From positions 7,317,501 through 7,381,500 of the forward strand of contig NZ_AP023356.1 of the NCBI RefSeq assembly GCF_018324205.1: a DNA stretch of 64,000 nucleotides, written 5' to 3'. The DNA comes from Actinoplanes ianthinogenes (GTDB lineage: Bacteria; Actinomycetota; Actinomycetes; Mycobacteriales; Micromonosporaceae). The first letter of the stretch is position 1. Every line of letters begins with the position of its first letter. A model generated the notes under the pieces. It searched no databases. It had not been told where the DNA came from and worked only from the letters and a program-made list of their open reading frames with translations. Of the stretch, positions 1 to 9,368 are shown piece after piece. Made by a program: the position numbers and the translations under genes.

Positions 1-11
1 CATCGCCGCTC

Positions 12-1085
12 CTACCGATACTCGTCGATGCGGGGATAGAGGCCGAGCGGCACCAGCGCCATCGCGATCAGTGCCGCCAGCAGGAGCAACACCAGCCGGC
101 CGGTCGTCGCGGCGGCCGCCGCGGCATGCCCGTCCACGTCCTTGATGCGGGCGGTCAGCGTCTCCTCCGCCGGTGACTCGCCGGCGGCTTTCGCAATGGC
201 CAGGTCATCGCAAGCACCGGGGCACGCCTGCGCCACCGCCTCGCCGAGCATCGTCTGCCCACGCTGGTCGGCGGCGTCGATGCGCGCCTGCCACACCCCC
301 ACCAGCGTGGCGCCCGCCTGCCGCGTCGCGGTCAGCTCGCGGCGGGCGGCGACATCGGACGACATCCCGGCGGCCAGGGCCAGCACGGCGAGGGTTGCGG
401 CGATCAACGGCGGATTGAAGGTGCGGCGGAAGCGCCGGCTCAGGAACACCTGCGTGGCCACCAGCAACCCGAGCAGCACGGCCGCCGGCACGATCCAGAC
501 GGCCATCCAGCCCGGCGCCATCCGGCCGGCCGTGAGCTGATCGTCGAGGGCCCGCTGCTCGACGGCCAGCAGGTCGTCGAGCTGGTCCAGGATGCCGTCG
601 GGCATGTGCAGCAGGCGCGAGGCGTACCACAGATCGGCGGTGGCCAGGACCGACGCGGGATCCTTGCGGAAGTGCGCGTCGGCCTGCTCGATCAGCCCCG
701 AGTACGCCGCCAGCTGGCCCTGCACCAGCTGGATGCTCTGGCCGACCCCGGCGCCCGCGATGCTGTCCACGGCCAGCTGGGTGAGGCTCTGGCCGGCGAG
801 GGCGATCTGGTTCTGATATCGCTCACCGGGGCCGGTCAGGCCCACCGCCCCGCTGCGGAAACTGGCGACGGCGGCCTGGTCGGCCTCCACCAGCGCGGCG
901 TGCGCGGCCAGGACGTGCTGGATCGACGGCACCGAGTGGCTGCCGACCCGCTCGGCGGTGGCGCGGGTGCCCTGGAAGACCCACGCCGACGTGCCGAGCA
1001 CGATCAGCAGCGCCAGCTCCAGCACCACCAGGGCACGCCACAGAGCCGTCCGGGTCGTACCCGAATGGATCCTGAATCTCCGCAA
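12..1085 (-). CDS. Two-to-three-pass membrane protein, 4-helix sensor-like, unknown function
   Basis: The product is about 357 residues. It has a short basic cytoplasmic N-terminus, a membrane segment (about residues 14-36), a long helical extracytoplasmic region, a second membrane segment near residues 190-215 plus a further one just after it, and a last one close to the C-terminus. The helical region between the first two segments resembles four-helix-bundle sensor regions of chemoreceptors, but no signalling domain follows. I chose the TTG at 1085 because GGAGGG lies six bases upstream; an in-frame TTG at 1178 would add 31 residues that do not look like a signal. The gene is divergent from jetA. 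No function is assigned. Confidence 0.6.
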   Translation of the reverse strand: MRRFRIHSGTTRTALWRALVVLELALLIVLGTSAWVFQGTRATAERVGSHSVPSIQHVLAAHAALVEADQAAVASFRSGAVGLTGPGERYQNQIALAGQSLTQLAVDSIAGAGVGQSIQLVQGQLAAYSGLIEQADAHFRKDPASVLATADLWYASRLLHMPDGILDQLDDLLAVEQRALDDQLTAGRMAPGWMAVWIVPAAVLLGLLVATQVFLSRRFRRTFNPPLIAATLAVLALAAGMSSDVAARRELTATRQAGATLVGVWQARIDAADQRGQTMLGEAVAQACPGACDDLAIAKAAGESPAEETLTARIKDVDGHAAAAAATTGRLVLLLLAALIAMALVPLGLYPRIDEYR

Positions 1086-1224
1086 TGGCCGCCCTCCCGC
1101 GGGGAACAGTACCAACGGTGTCCACACCGCTACCGAAAGTTGATCTTCGTCTGCCGGCGGCACGGGACACTGGGACAACGGCGAAGACGGGCTGCGTCGT
1201 ACCCGCCCCGTAGGCTGTTCGCTG

Positions 1225-2724
1225 ATGGCTACACGAGGTGTTGAAGGCGCTTACCAGGGAGCGCTTCGAGCGTTTCAGAATCCGATGCTCGCCTTGCTGC
1301 ACCAGACGCACGCGCCCTTCGTGGTGACGGTGCTGGCGATGGTCTTCACCGCGGAGCGGCCGACCGTGGCGGTGGCGGACGCGCACGCGGAGATCAACGA
1401 CGCGCTCGACCAGTTGCGGGCCGCGGGTTACGGCGACGAGGACAACCAGCCGCTGCCCGCGGGCACCGCGCGTGACCTCTGCCGGCAGTGGGTGCAGGCC
1501 GGATGGCTGGTCCGGCAGGTGTCCGACGACGACGTCGAGGTGTATCGGCTCTCGGCGTACGGTGTCGGCGCCCTCGAAGTCGCCGGACGCGTCGGCGGCG
1601 CGCGGACCCGGGTGTCGGAGTCGCGGGTCCGGACGCTGCTGGAGGCGATCGAGCGACTCGCCCAGGACGCCGACCCGGACCTGATGTCCCGGATGGTGCG
1701 CCTGCACGAGGAGATCCAGCAGCGGCAGAAGGAGCTGACCCGCCTCGAAAAGGGCGGCGCCGTCGAGACCGCCGACGACGAGCAGCTGCTCGAGGCGGCC
1801 GAGAACGTGCTGCACCTGGCCCGGGAGCTGCCCGCGGACTTCGCCCGCGTCGCCGAGTCGATCAAAGCCATCCAGCGTGACGTGGTCGCGGAGTTGCGGC
1901 ACGACGTCCGGCCCACCGGCGAGGTGCTGCGCGAGTACCTGGCCCGCGGCCAGCGGATCCTGGACGCGACCTCGGAGGGCCGCGCGTTCGCGGGCGCGCT
2001 GCGCCTGATCGGCGACCCGGCGCAGATCGATGTCCTGTGGGGCCAATTGCGTACCGTGTTGCGCCACCGGTTCACCGAGCTGCTGCCGGAGCAGCAGCGC
2101 CGCGAGCTCACCGAGATCTCCCGGCGGATCGAACAGGGGGTCAAGGAGGTGCTGGCCGCCCAGCGGCAGGCCTCGCACGTCATCACCACCCAGGTCCGCA
2201 ACCACGATCCGATGCGGGACCGCCAGGTGGACGAACTGCTGCGAGACGTGATGACGGGCCTGCACAAGTGGGTCCCCGGCTCGCGCCGCGGCGAGGCCGT
2301 CGAGCCGCTGCGCCGCCTGCCGGTCGCCGACGTCGGACACCTGCGTCAGCGGATGAGTGACCCGCGCCCGCCGCAGCCGCCCGCGCCGTTGCGGGACTGG
2401 GACGAGACCGAGGACCTGCCGGCCGCGGACACCCGGGCCTGGGGCGGTGCCCGGTACGCCGAGCTGCGCACGCACCTGGAGACGTTCGCGAGCGGGGCGA
2501 CGAGCGTCGATGTGCTGGCCGCGTTCCGGGCGGCGGGCGAGGAGATCCAGCGGCCGGTCGACCTGCTCGGGCTGCTGGAGATCGCCCATGACGCCGGGAT
2601 GGCCGAGACGGCCGAGGTCGCGGTGGTCGAGACGGTGCGGCCGGATCGGACCCGGCGACGGTTCGCGCTCAGTGGTGTGGTGGTCAATCCGGGGGACACG
2701 GAGGGGAGCGGTGGCGATGACTGA
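1225..2724 (+). CDS. jetA: Wadjet type I protein JetA (DUF3375 family)
   Basis: A 499-residue protein of the DUF3375 family, the kleisin-like subunit of Wadjet. Wadjet is an SMC-like complex that recognises and cleaves circular plasmid DNA. An N-terminal winged-helix-like region (residues 1-130) is followed by a long charged helical section with coiled-coil character (about 130-330) and a C-terminal winged-helix-like part. It is the first gene of a tight operon and overlaps jetB by eight bases. The assignment rests on overall sequence character and on its position ahead of DUF4194-like, SMC-like and Toprim-like genes. A TAGGCT about ten bases upstream of the ATG could be a -10 box of a near-leaderless transcript. 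Confidence 0.9.
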   Translation: MATRGVEGAYQGALRAFQNPMLALLHQTHAPFVVTVLAMVFTAERPTVAVADAHAEINDALDQLRAAGYGDEDNQPLPAGTARDLCRQWVQAGWLVRQVSDDDVEVYRLSAYGVGALEVAGRVGGARTRVSESRVRTLLEAIERLAQDADPDLMSRMVRLHEEIQQRQKELTRLEKGGAVETADDEQLLEAAENVLHLARELPADFARVAESIKAIQRDVVAELRHDVRPTGEVLREYLARGQRILDATSEGRAFAGALRLIGDPAQIDVLWGQLRTVLRHRFTELLPEQQRRELTEISRRIEQGVKEVLAAQRQASHVITTQVRNHDPMRDRQVDELLRDVMTGLHKWVPGSRRGEAVEPLRRLPVADVGHLRQRMSDPRPPQPPAPLRDWDETEDLPAADTRAWGGARYAELRTHLETFASGATSVDVLAAFRAAGEEIQRPVDLLGLLEIAHDAGMAETAEVAVVETVRPDRTRRRFALSGVVVNPGDTEGSGGDD

Positions 2725-3385
2725 GCCGGTCGACACCGACGACTGGTCGGCGAGCGAGGCGGCCGGGTTCATCGACCCGGTCTCGATGGAGGAGGATCCC
2801 GCCGAGCTGTTCGCCGGTGACGCGGGGACGCTCGACGCGGACGTACGCCGGGTGCTGGTCCAGTTGTTGCGGCGCAAGTTCCTGCTCGCCGAGAAGAACC
2901 CGGCGCAGTGGCGCACCCTGCTGGAGAACCAGCAGATCATCGAGTCGCGGATGCACGACCTGTTCGTGCGCCTCGTGGTCGACCACGATCGCGGCGTCGC
3001 GTACAAACAGCAGGTCCGCTCGGTGGAGCTGGACGTGCCGATCCTGCTCAAGGACGACCCCTACAACCGGGCCGAGACCCTGGTCCTGGTCCACCTGCGG
3101 ACCGTCTACCAGCGCGAACGCGGCACCGGCGAGACGTCCGCGCGGGTCGACATCGAAGAGCTGGAGCAGACCGTGCTGACCTACTTCGACCCGGAGGACC
3201 ACAACCTGGCCCGGCGCCAGCTGGAGGTGCGCAACGCGGTGCAGCGGCTGGTCACCGAGGGCCTGCTCACGGAGGAGTCCGCGGGCCGGTACCGGATCAC
3301 CCCGATGGTGGAGGTCGTGCTGAGCAGGGAGAAGCTCTCCGAGCTGAACGAGTGGTTGCGCGAACAGAACGAGGCTACGGCGTGA
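2717..3385 (+). CDS. jetB: Wadjet type I protein JetB (DUF4194 family)
   Basis: About 222 residues, the DUF4194 family partner (KITE-like winged-helix subunit) in Wadjet complexes. The acidic N-terminus is followed by a compact helical/winged-helix body ending in a segment typical of a wing (RYRITPMVEVVLS). The ATG at 2717 overlaps the jetA stop. An in-frame GTG at 2711 is possible and would add two residues. The 3' end overlaps jetC by four bases (GTGA), indicating translational coupling across the operon. Confidence 0.88.
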   Translation: MTEPVDTDDWSASEAAGFIDPVSMEEDPAELFAGDAGTLDADVRRVLVQLLRRKFLLAEKNPAQWRTLLENQQIIESRMHDLFVRLVVDHDRGVAYKQQVRSVELDVPILLKDDPYNRAETLVLVHLRTVYQRERGTGETSARVDIEELEQTVLTYFDPEDHNLARRQLEVRNAVQRLVTEGLLTEESAGRYRITPMVEVVLSREKLSELNEWLREQNEATA

Positions 3386-6300
3386 GCATGATCGACACGC
3401 TGTTCGGGCTGGTCCCGGCAGCATCGCGGGGCCAGCAGTGGGTGGCACGGGACCTGCAACTGGTCAACTGGGGTGGCTACGACGGGTATCACCACCTGCG
3501 GCTCGCGCCCGGCGCGACCCTGCTCAGCGGCGGTTCCGGATCGGGCAAGTCGACGCTGATGGACTCCTACATCGCGCTGCTCATGCCGCACACCACACCG
3601 TTCAACGGTGCGTCCAACGGCGGCGTGGTCGGCCGTCCCCGGGGCAAGGACCAACGCAACATCCTTTCGTACGCCCGGGGCAAGCTCGACGAGTCGCGCA
3701 CCGACGGCGAGACCAAGCTGCGCGTGTTGCGTGGCGACGGCCGGGACACCTGGTCGGCCATCGCGATGACCTGGGTCGACCACACCGGCGCCGAGTTCAC
3801 CGCGCTGCGCGCCTGGTACGTCCCGTCGTCCGCCCGCGTCCTGGACGACGTCGTTGCGGTGCGCGCCACCTGCGACCACGCGTATCAGCTGCGGGCGCTG
3901 GAGGGCCCGGTGACCAAGAAGTTCGCCCGTGCCGACGTGGTGGCGACCGGCTTGACGTGGAGCGAGACCGACCGGGAGTTCACCGCGCGCCTGCACGCCA
4001 CGCTCGGCATCGGCGCGGCGGGCGACGGGAACAAAGCGGTCGCGCTGCTCGGGCGCATCCAGGCCGGCCAGCAGATCACCACGGTCGACGCGCTGTACAA
4101 GACCATGGTCCTGGAGGAGCCGTCCACGCTGGCCACCGCGGACGCCGTGGTGCAGCAGTTCGACGAGCTCTCCGGCACCCGGACCCGGATGATCACCGCC
4201 CGTCAGCAGGTGAAGGCGCTGATCCCGATCCGGGAACACCGGCGCACCATCGACGAGGCGATCGACCGGTTGTGCTCGATCGACGAGATCGGAGCCTTCA
4301 CCGATCCGGTGTCGCCCGCCGCGTTGTGGCGTCATCAGCGCCGGCTCGACCTGTTGCGCTCGGCGGAGGCGGACCTGGACCAGCGGCACCGCCGCGCCAA
4401 GGACGAACTGGCCGAGACGAACACCCTGGTCGCCGCCGCCGAGACGCAGCGCGACGGGGTCGCCGACACCATTCGCGCCTCCGGTGGCGACCGCATGGAG
4501 ACCGCGCAGCGCGAGATCCGCGTCGTGGAGCAGCGGCTGGCCGACGTCGAACGCGCTCGCGAGCGACTGGACCGGGCGCTGACCACGATCGGCGCCACGG
4601 TTGCGACCGGCGAGGACTTCGCCGGACTGGTCGAGACGGCGCACCGCTCGCTGGCCGACGCGGACGCCCGCAGGACTGCTCAGAACGCGTACGCGGACGC
4701 GGTCTCGGAGAAGAAGGCGGCCGAGCAGGAGCTGAAGGATCTGCGCGCCGAGCGCGACGCGGTCAAGGCCCGCCGGGGCAACATCCCCACCGAGCTGCAC
4801 AAGGCGCGCGCCGCGCTGGCCGAGGCCGCCGGGCTCAGGCCCGAGGACCTGCCGTTCGTCGGCGAGCTGATCGAGGTACGCACCGAGTTCGAGCCGTGGC
4901 GCGAGGCGTTCAACCTGGCGCTCGGCGGGTTCGCCACCCGGATGCTGATCGACATCGGCCGGCTGAACGCGTTCCGTGAGGCGATCAACGCGGTGCCGAC
5001 CGCGCGGCGCATCCAGTTCGAGGGCGTGCGGACCGGGCAGCGCGACGACGTCGGACTCGACGGCAACACGCTGCCCGGCAGACTCGACTACCGGCCGTCG
5101 CCGTTCACCGCCTGGCTCAAGGCCGAGCTCGCCCGCCGGTTCGCCTACGTCTGTGTCGACACGCCGCGGCTGCTGCCGCAGTACGCCAAGGCGCTCACGA
5201 TCACCGGTCAGACGTCGGAAGGCGGGCGGGGCGCGCACGGCGGTCACGGCAGGGCCAACGTGCTCGGTTTCACGAACGGCAGGATGCTCGCCGAGCTCGA
5301 AGAACGGATCGAGAGCACGCGTACGCGCCTCGAGGACGCGGTCGCCGTGGCTTCGCGGGAGGAGGAGAACCTCAACTCGGTGGAGGCGCGGCGTACCGCG
5401 TACCAAAATCTGATTGAACTGTCCTGGGATCAGGTGGATGTCGAGGCGGTTCGCGCGGAACACCAGCGGTGGAGCGGCGTCATCGAGGAGATCCGCGCCG
5501 GCAATCCGGAGATCGACCACCTGCAGAGCCAATGGGAAACGCTCAAACAGCAGGTCAGGGATCTGACCGAGCGGGTCGGCCGGCAAAAGGAAATCGTCAA
5601 GGCGGTCAGCGAGTCGTGGGCGTCGACCGTCGATCAGGTGGACAAGGCTCAACTGGCACTCGACGTGGCCGCCGCCTCGGGCATCGAGCTCAGCCAGGAA
5701 CATCGGGAGTACCTGGAAACGCTTTTCGACAGCGAGGCCGACAGCAGCACCCCGACGGAACTGCTCGCGCAATTCGACGCGGGGGTGAAACGCGCCACCG
5801 AGCGGCTGCGCGTCGACCGGCAGATCGCGACGGAGACGATCGAACGGTCGAGAAAGGCGCTGCTCGACACCTTCACCACGTTCCTCGAACGCTGGCCGAA
5901 TCCGAACCTCGGCGCCGACCCGGACGCCTCCTACCGCGACTTCGACCGCCTGCTCACCGACCTGGAGGCCAGCGGCCTGCACGAGGTGGAGACCGAATGG
6001 CGCGACAGCCTGCTCAACCTGTCCGGCAACGACCTGACCGGCCTGGACAGCGAACTCGCCGCGGCGGTCCGGGAGATCCGCGACCGCATCGACCCGGTCA
6101 ACCGCATCCTCGCCGAACTGCCCTTCGCCGACGACAACCACCGGCTGCGCATCGACCCGCAGGAGAGCCATTCGACGGCGCGGGCTCGATTCCGCAAGGA
6201 GTTGCGCGACGTACGCGCCCTGATCGATCAGGCGGCAACCGACGACGAGCGGGAACGCGCCTATCACCGGATGGCCAAGGTGATCGACCGCATTCGCCGC

Positions 6301-6726
6301 ACCGCACCCGATTTCGCCGACCTCGTCGACGTGCGCAACCACGTCCGGATCAGCGCGGAGAAAATCGATCTCGACGGTCGGCACGTCGCCGTTTACGACC
6401 ACATCGGTGAGAAGTCCGGCGGCGAGTCGCAGGAACTGGTCGCGTTCATCGTCGGCGCCGCGCTGCGGTACCAATTGGGCGACGCGGGCGCCGCCCGTCC
6501 GCGCTACGCCCCGGTCTTTCTCGACGAGGCGCTGATCAAGGCGGACGCACACTTCACCGGCCGTGCGATCGGCGCGTGGCGCGGATTGGGTTTCCAGCTG
6601 ATCATCGGCGCTCCGAACGACAAGCACAGCGCGATCGAACCGCACGTGGACGCGGAGTACCTGATTCTCAAGAACGCTCACGGCCGGTCCTGGGCCAAAC
6701 CGCTGGTGGGTGTTCCCGACGCATGA
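3382..6726 (+). CDS. jetC: Wadjet type I SMC-like ATPase JetC
   Basis: A 1114-residue SMC/MukB-like motor. The Walker A motif GGSGSGKST is at residues 50-58. Two long coiled-coil arms flank a central hinge-like globular region at about residues 480-630. Near the C-terminus are an ABC signature-like GEKSGGESQ (about residue 1009) and a Walker B VFLDEALIKAD (about 1045-1055, with D1048 and E1049). JetC pumps DNA by ATP-driven loop extrusion so that JetD can cut small circles (known for the family). The GTG at 3382 overlaps the jetB stop; an ATG six bases later is the alternative start. The long antisense open frame over this gene is a high-GC shadow. Confidence 0.92.
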   Translation: MSMIDTLFGLVPAASRGQQWVARDLQLVNWGGYDGYHHLRLAPGATLLSGGSGSGKSTLMDSYIALLMPHTTPFNGASNGGVVGRPRGKDQRNILSYARGKLDESRTDGETKLRVLRGDGRDTWSAIAMTWVDHTGAEFTALRAWYVPSSARVLDDVVAVRATCDHAYQLRALEGPVTKKFARADVVATGLTWSETDREFTARLHATLGIGAAGDGNKAVALLGRIQAGQQITTVDALYKTMVLEEPSTLATADAVVQQFDELSGTRTRMITARQQVKALIPIREHRRTIDEAIDRLCSIDEIGAFTDPVSPAALWRHQRRLDLLRSAEADLDQRHRRAKDELAETNTLVAAAETQRDGVADTIRASGGDRMETAQREIRVVEQRLADVERARERLDRALTTIGATVATGEDFAGLVETAHRSLADADARRTAQNAYADAVSEKKAAEQELKDLRAERDAVKARRGNIPTELHKARAALAEAAGLRPEDLPFVGELIEVRTEFEPWREAFNLALGGFATRMLIDIGRLNAFREAINAVPTARRIQFEGVRTGQRDDVGLDGNTLPGRLDYRPSPFTAWLKAELARRFAYVCVDTPRLLPQYAKALTITGQTSEGGRGAHGGHGRANVLGFTNGRMLAELEERIESTRTRLEDAVAVASREEENLNSVEARRTAYQNLIELSWDQVDVEAVRAEHQRWSGVIEEIRAGNPEIDHLQSQWETLKQQVRDLTERVGRQKEIVKAVSESWASTVDQVDKAQLALDVAAASGIELSQEHREYLETLFDSEADSSTPTELLAQFDAGVKRATERLRVDRQIATETIERSRKALLDTFTTFLERWPNPNLGADPDASYRDFDRLLTDLEASGLHEVETEWRDSLLNLSGNDLTGLDSELAAAVREIRDRIDPVNRILAELPFADDNHRLRIDPQESHSTARARFRKELRDVRALIDQAATDDERERAYHRMAKVIDRIRRTAPDFADLVDVRNHVRISAEKIDLDGRHVAVYDHIGEKSGGESQELVAFIVGAALRYQLGDAGAARPRYAPVFLDEALIKADAHFTGRAIGAWRGLGFQLIIGAPNDKHSAIEPHVDAEYLILKNAHGRSWAKPLVGVPDA

Positions 6727-7901
6727 GCCCGCTCGTCACGCCACCGGACGCCGTCGCGGCCCTCCGCCGCAGTCTTGAAAAGAAGTGGGCGGAAGCCCTG
6801 TGCGCGGAGTTCGCTTTCCGCGTGCGGCTGCGCCCCGGGGTGGAAAACGGCAAGGACGTCGAAAGGCTCGGGTACGCCGCCTGGCACGGCTGGCACATGC
6901 AGTGGCGCGACCTCTCCAGCCGGCTACCCGACGGCGTGGAGGTCGTCCGCAAGCCGCTGACCATCCGAGGAGTCGCCGGCGAGTTCCCGGTCGAGCTTCG
7001 CGCCGGCCTGGACGGCGCCGTCGCGCTCTGCGGTGCTGAACCGCCGGGCGTGGACGTCGGCCGCGTCCGTACGCAGGCGTCGGTCCTGCGGTCAGCCGGC
7101 GCGGTCGTCACCCCGGCCACGCTGAAGACCATCGCCAAGCTCTCCGCCGGCGACGTGCAGGTGCTGATCAACGCGGTGACCTGGCTGGGTGAGCACCCTG
7201 ACGCCGGCGACTGGACGCTGCGGCAGCTTCCGGTGCCCGGGATGCACACCAAGTGGCTCGACACCCACGGTTCGCTGCTGCGCGACGTCACCGGGCGCGA
7301 TGTCCGCGACGAAGTACGACCTCGCTTGACCGTCATCCACCTGACCTATGTCGACCCGGGCCACGTCGCGTCGGGGCGCCGCAGGCACGACGCCTGGACC
7401 ACCGGGGACGTACACGACATCGCCTATCGGCCCCGGGTCGTCCTCGTCGTGGAGAACCGCGACTCCCGCCTGTGGTTCCCGCCGGTCGGCGAGACGATCG
7501 TGGTCGAGGGAGGCGGGAAGGCCGCGGCCGCCCTGCTGGCGAACGTGCCGTGGATCCGGTCCGCGGAGCACGTCGTGTACTGGGGTGACATCGATGCGGA
7601 CGGGTACGCGATCCTGGACCGTTTCCGCGCCGCGCTCGCCGCGGACGGCAAACAGGTCGCGTCCATTCTCATGGAGGCGACCGACCTGCATCGGTACGCC
7701 GTGCATGGTGTCAGCCATGACAAGGCCGGCCATCCCCTCAAGCCTTCACGGGAGCTTCTGCCGCACCTGAGCGAGGGCGAGACGATCGCTTACAACACCA
7801 TTGCCACGGCGGGTCCGACCCCGTTTCGCCGCATCGAACAAGAGGTCATTCCGCTCACCGACGCGGTGACTCGACTGCTGCAGGTCGTGGGTCAGCCGTG
7901 A
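6723..7901 (+). CDS. jetD: Wadjet type I nuclease JetD (DUF3322/DUF2220, Toprim-like)
   Basis: A 392-residue protein matching the DUF3322-DUF2220 architecture of JetD, the topoisomerase VI-like nuclease subunit of Wadjet. The N-terminal DUF3322-like half covers roughly residues 1-190. The C-terminal Toprim-like half keeps the catalytic acid in VVENRDS (E244) and the metal-binding DxD in WGDIDADGY (D289, D291), so it looks active. The ATG at 6723 overlaps the jetC stop by four bases (ATGA). It is the last gene of the operon; 68 bases later comes the convergent HxlR gene. Confidence 0.92.
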   Translation: MSPLVTPPDAVAALRRSLEKKWAEALCAEFAFRVRLRPGVENGKDVERLGYAAWHGWHMQWRDLSSRLPDGVEVVRKPLTIRGVAGEFPVELRAGLDGAVALCGAEPPGVDVGRVRTQASVLRSAGAVVTPATLKTIAKLSAGDVQVLINAVTWLGEHPDAGDWTLRQLPVPGMHTKWLDTHGSLLRDVTGRDVRDEVRPRLTVIHLTYVDPGHVASGRRRHDAWTTGDVHDIAYRPRVVLVVENRDSRLWFPPVGETIVVEGGGKAAAALLANVPWIRSAEHVVYWGDIDADGYAILDRFRAALAADGKQVASILMEATDLHRYAVHGVSHDKAGHPLKPSRELLPHLSEGETIAYNTIATAGPTPFRRIEQEVIPLTDAVTRLLQVVGQP

Positions 7902-7969
7902 TCCGCGGTGACAATCGCCGGTCGGCTCTGTGCACATCGGAAAGGCTGACGAAGCATCGCCGGCAGAAC

Positions 7970-8365
7970 CTAGCCCGTCTTCGCCCGGTATTTCTCGCGA
8001 GCGGCGAGGACCGCCGCGCTGTTTTCCACTGACCACTCGGTGAGTGCTCGGAGCGGGCCACGCAAGGTCTGACCCAGCGCGGTCAGCTCGTATTCCACCC
8101 GGATCGGCGCCTCGGGATAGACCGTTCGCAGGACCAGCCCGTCGCGTTCGAGCGTGCGCAGGGTCTGGGTAAGCATCTTCTCGCTCACCCCGCCAACCGC
8201 TTGCCGTAGCTCGGTGAACCGGCAAGGCCCGCGCCGGCCGAGCTCGCCGATCACGAGCACCGCCCATTTGCTGCCGATCTGGTCGAGCACGTCGCGTGAG
8301 GGGCAGCCCCGGGAGTACGGATCCCATGCCGAGGTGGGCTCGATCACGTTGTCGGTAGATGTCAT
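7970..8365 (-). CDS. HxlR-family transcriptional regulator
   Basis: A 131-residue single-domain winged-helix regulator of the HxlR/YodB family. It has the characteristic core from RDVLDQIGSKWAVLVIGEL through RFTELRQAVGGVSEKMLTQT, followed by the wing (VEYELTALG). Cys21 and Cys48 could serve in thiol/quinone sensing as in YodB and HypR, but this is inference. It is divergent from an NmrA-type oxidoreductase, the usual arrangement for HxlR regulators that sense quinones or electrophiles. Two palindromes in the 131-bp shared upstream region are candidate operators. Confidence 0.9.
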   Translation of the reverse strand: MTSTDNVIEPTSAWDPYSRGCPSRDVLDQIGSKWAVLVIGELGRRGPCRFTELRQAVGGVSEKMLTQTLRTLERDGLVLRTVYPEAPIRVEYELTALGQTLRGPLRALTEWSVENSAAVLAAREKYRAKTG

Positions 8366-8411
8366 GGGCTCTCACCTCGAACCTTTCGTCGCGGTGGCCA
8401 CCTTACCCCAA

Positions 8412-8451
8412 GGTACGTACTTACCAAAGGAGAGCTACCAGGTAAACCTGG
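8412..8451. promoter_or_regulatory. Candidate HxlR operators between divergent genes
   Basis: Two inverted repeats lie side by side in the divergent promoter region: GGTACGTACTTACC (8412-8425, near-perfect) and CCAGGTAAACCTGG (8438-8451, perfect 6-bp arms around AA). Both carry a GGTA/TACC-type core. HxlR-family dimers bind such palindromes next to their own gene. The assignment to this regulator is inference from position. Confidence 0.5.
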
Positions 8452-8496
8452 GTCTGCGCCGCGGAAAGCCTGCGGAGAAGAAGAGGGAAACCACTC

Positions 8497-9354
8497 ATGT
8501 CCATCGTTGTAACCGCGGCTTCCTCCCGCCTGGGCCGCCACGTCGTCGAAGCGCTGCTGGCCCGTGGGGTGCCGGCTTCCGGCATCGTTGCGACCAGCCG
8601 CGACGTCGCCCGGATCAAGGACTTGGCCGACCGCGGGATCGACGTTCGCCGGGCGGACTTCGCCGACGCGGCAAGCCTGTCCGAGGCTTTCGAAGGTGCG
8701 GGAAAGCTCTTGTTGATTTCGACCACCGACGTCGGCCGGCGGGTCGCCAACCATCGCCGCGCCATGGACGCCGCGATGGCGGCGGGCGCGTCGCTGATCG
8801 CATACACGAGCATGCTGCACGCGGACACCGCTACCTCGATCTTGGGCGTCGCTCACCACGCCACCGAGCAGGATCTGCGGCATCGGGGTGTGCCCAGCGT
8901 GATGCTGCGTAACGGCTGGTATCTGGAGAACTACATCGACCAGCTCCCGCAGGTGTCGCTCGGCGGGATCATGGCCGGCGCGACCGGATCGGGCCGGATC
9001 AGCGCCGCGACCCGCGCCGACTACGCCGACGCGGCCGCTGTTGTACTGACCGGCGAAGGTCATGCCGGACAGGTGTACGAGCTGGGCGGCGACGAAGCGT
9101 TCACCCTGGGCGAACTGGCCGCGACGATCTCGGCGGTCACCGGCGAACAGATCACGCACGCCGACCTGTCGGCAAGCGACTTCACCCAGGCGCTGGTCGA
9201 CGCCGGCCTGCCCGCCGAGCTGGCCCACATCCTCGCCGATGCCGACCTGGCCATGAGCCGTGGCGAGCTCTTCACCGACTCGGGGGACTTGTCACGGCTG
9301 ATCGGGCGCCCGACCGTACGCCCAGCCGAAGCCATCGCCGCCGCCATCAGCTGA
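8497..9354 (+). CDS. NmrA-family NAD(P)-binding oxidoreductase, QorB-like
   Basis: A 285-residue atypical short-chain reductase of the NmrA/QorB (quinone oxidoreductase 2) type. The N-terminal Rossmann fold starts at MSIVVTAASSRLGRHVVEAL, and a degenerate active site region contains YTSMLHADTATS. Family members reduce quinones with NADPH or act as NAD(P) sensors. The neighbouring divergent HxlR gene supports a role in electrophile or quinone detoxification. The ATG follows a purine-rich stretch (GGAGAAGAAGAGGGAAACC). A secreted beta-propeller gene follows after 14 bases and is probably co-transcribed. Confidence 0.85.
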   Translation: MSIVVTAASSRLGRHVVEALLARGVPASGIVATSRDVARIKDLADRGIDVRRADFADAASLSEAFEGAGKLLLISTTDVGRRVANHRRAMDAAMAAGASLIAYTSMLHADTATSILGVAHHATEQDLRHRGVPSVMLRNGWYLENYIDQLPQVSLGGIMAGATGSGRISAATRADYADAAAVVLTGEGHAGQVYELGGDEAFTLGELAATISAVTGEQITHADLSASDFTQALVDAGLPAELAHILADADLAMSRGELFTDSGDLSRLIGRPTVRPAEAIAAAIS

Positions 9355-9368
9355 AGGGAGTCACGACG

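Noticed and set aside
823..3051. 742-codon minus-strand frame over the first membrane gene and jetA/jetB
   Set aside because: Arginine-rich, low-complexity translation; conflicts with jetA and jetB, which have coherent family features and coupled starts.
3181..6681. 1166-codon open frame antisense to jetC
   Set aside because: High-GC third-position shadow; the plus-strand frame has clear SMC-type motifs and the antisense product resembles nothing.
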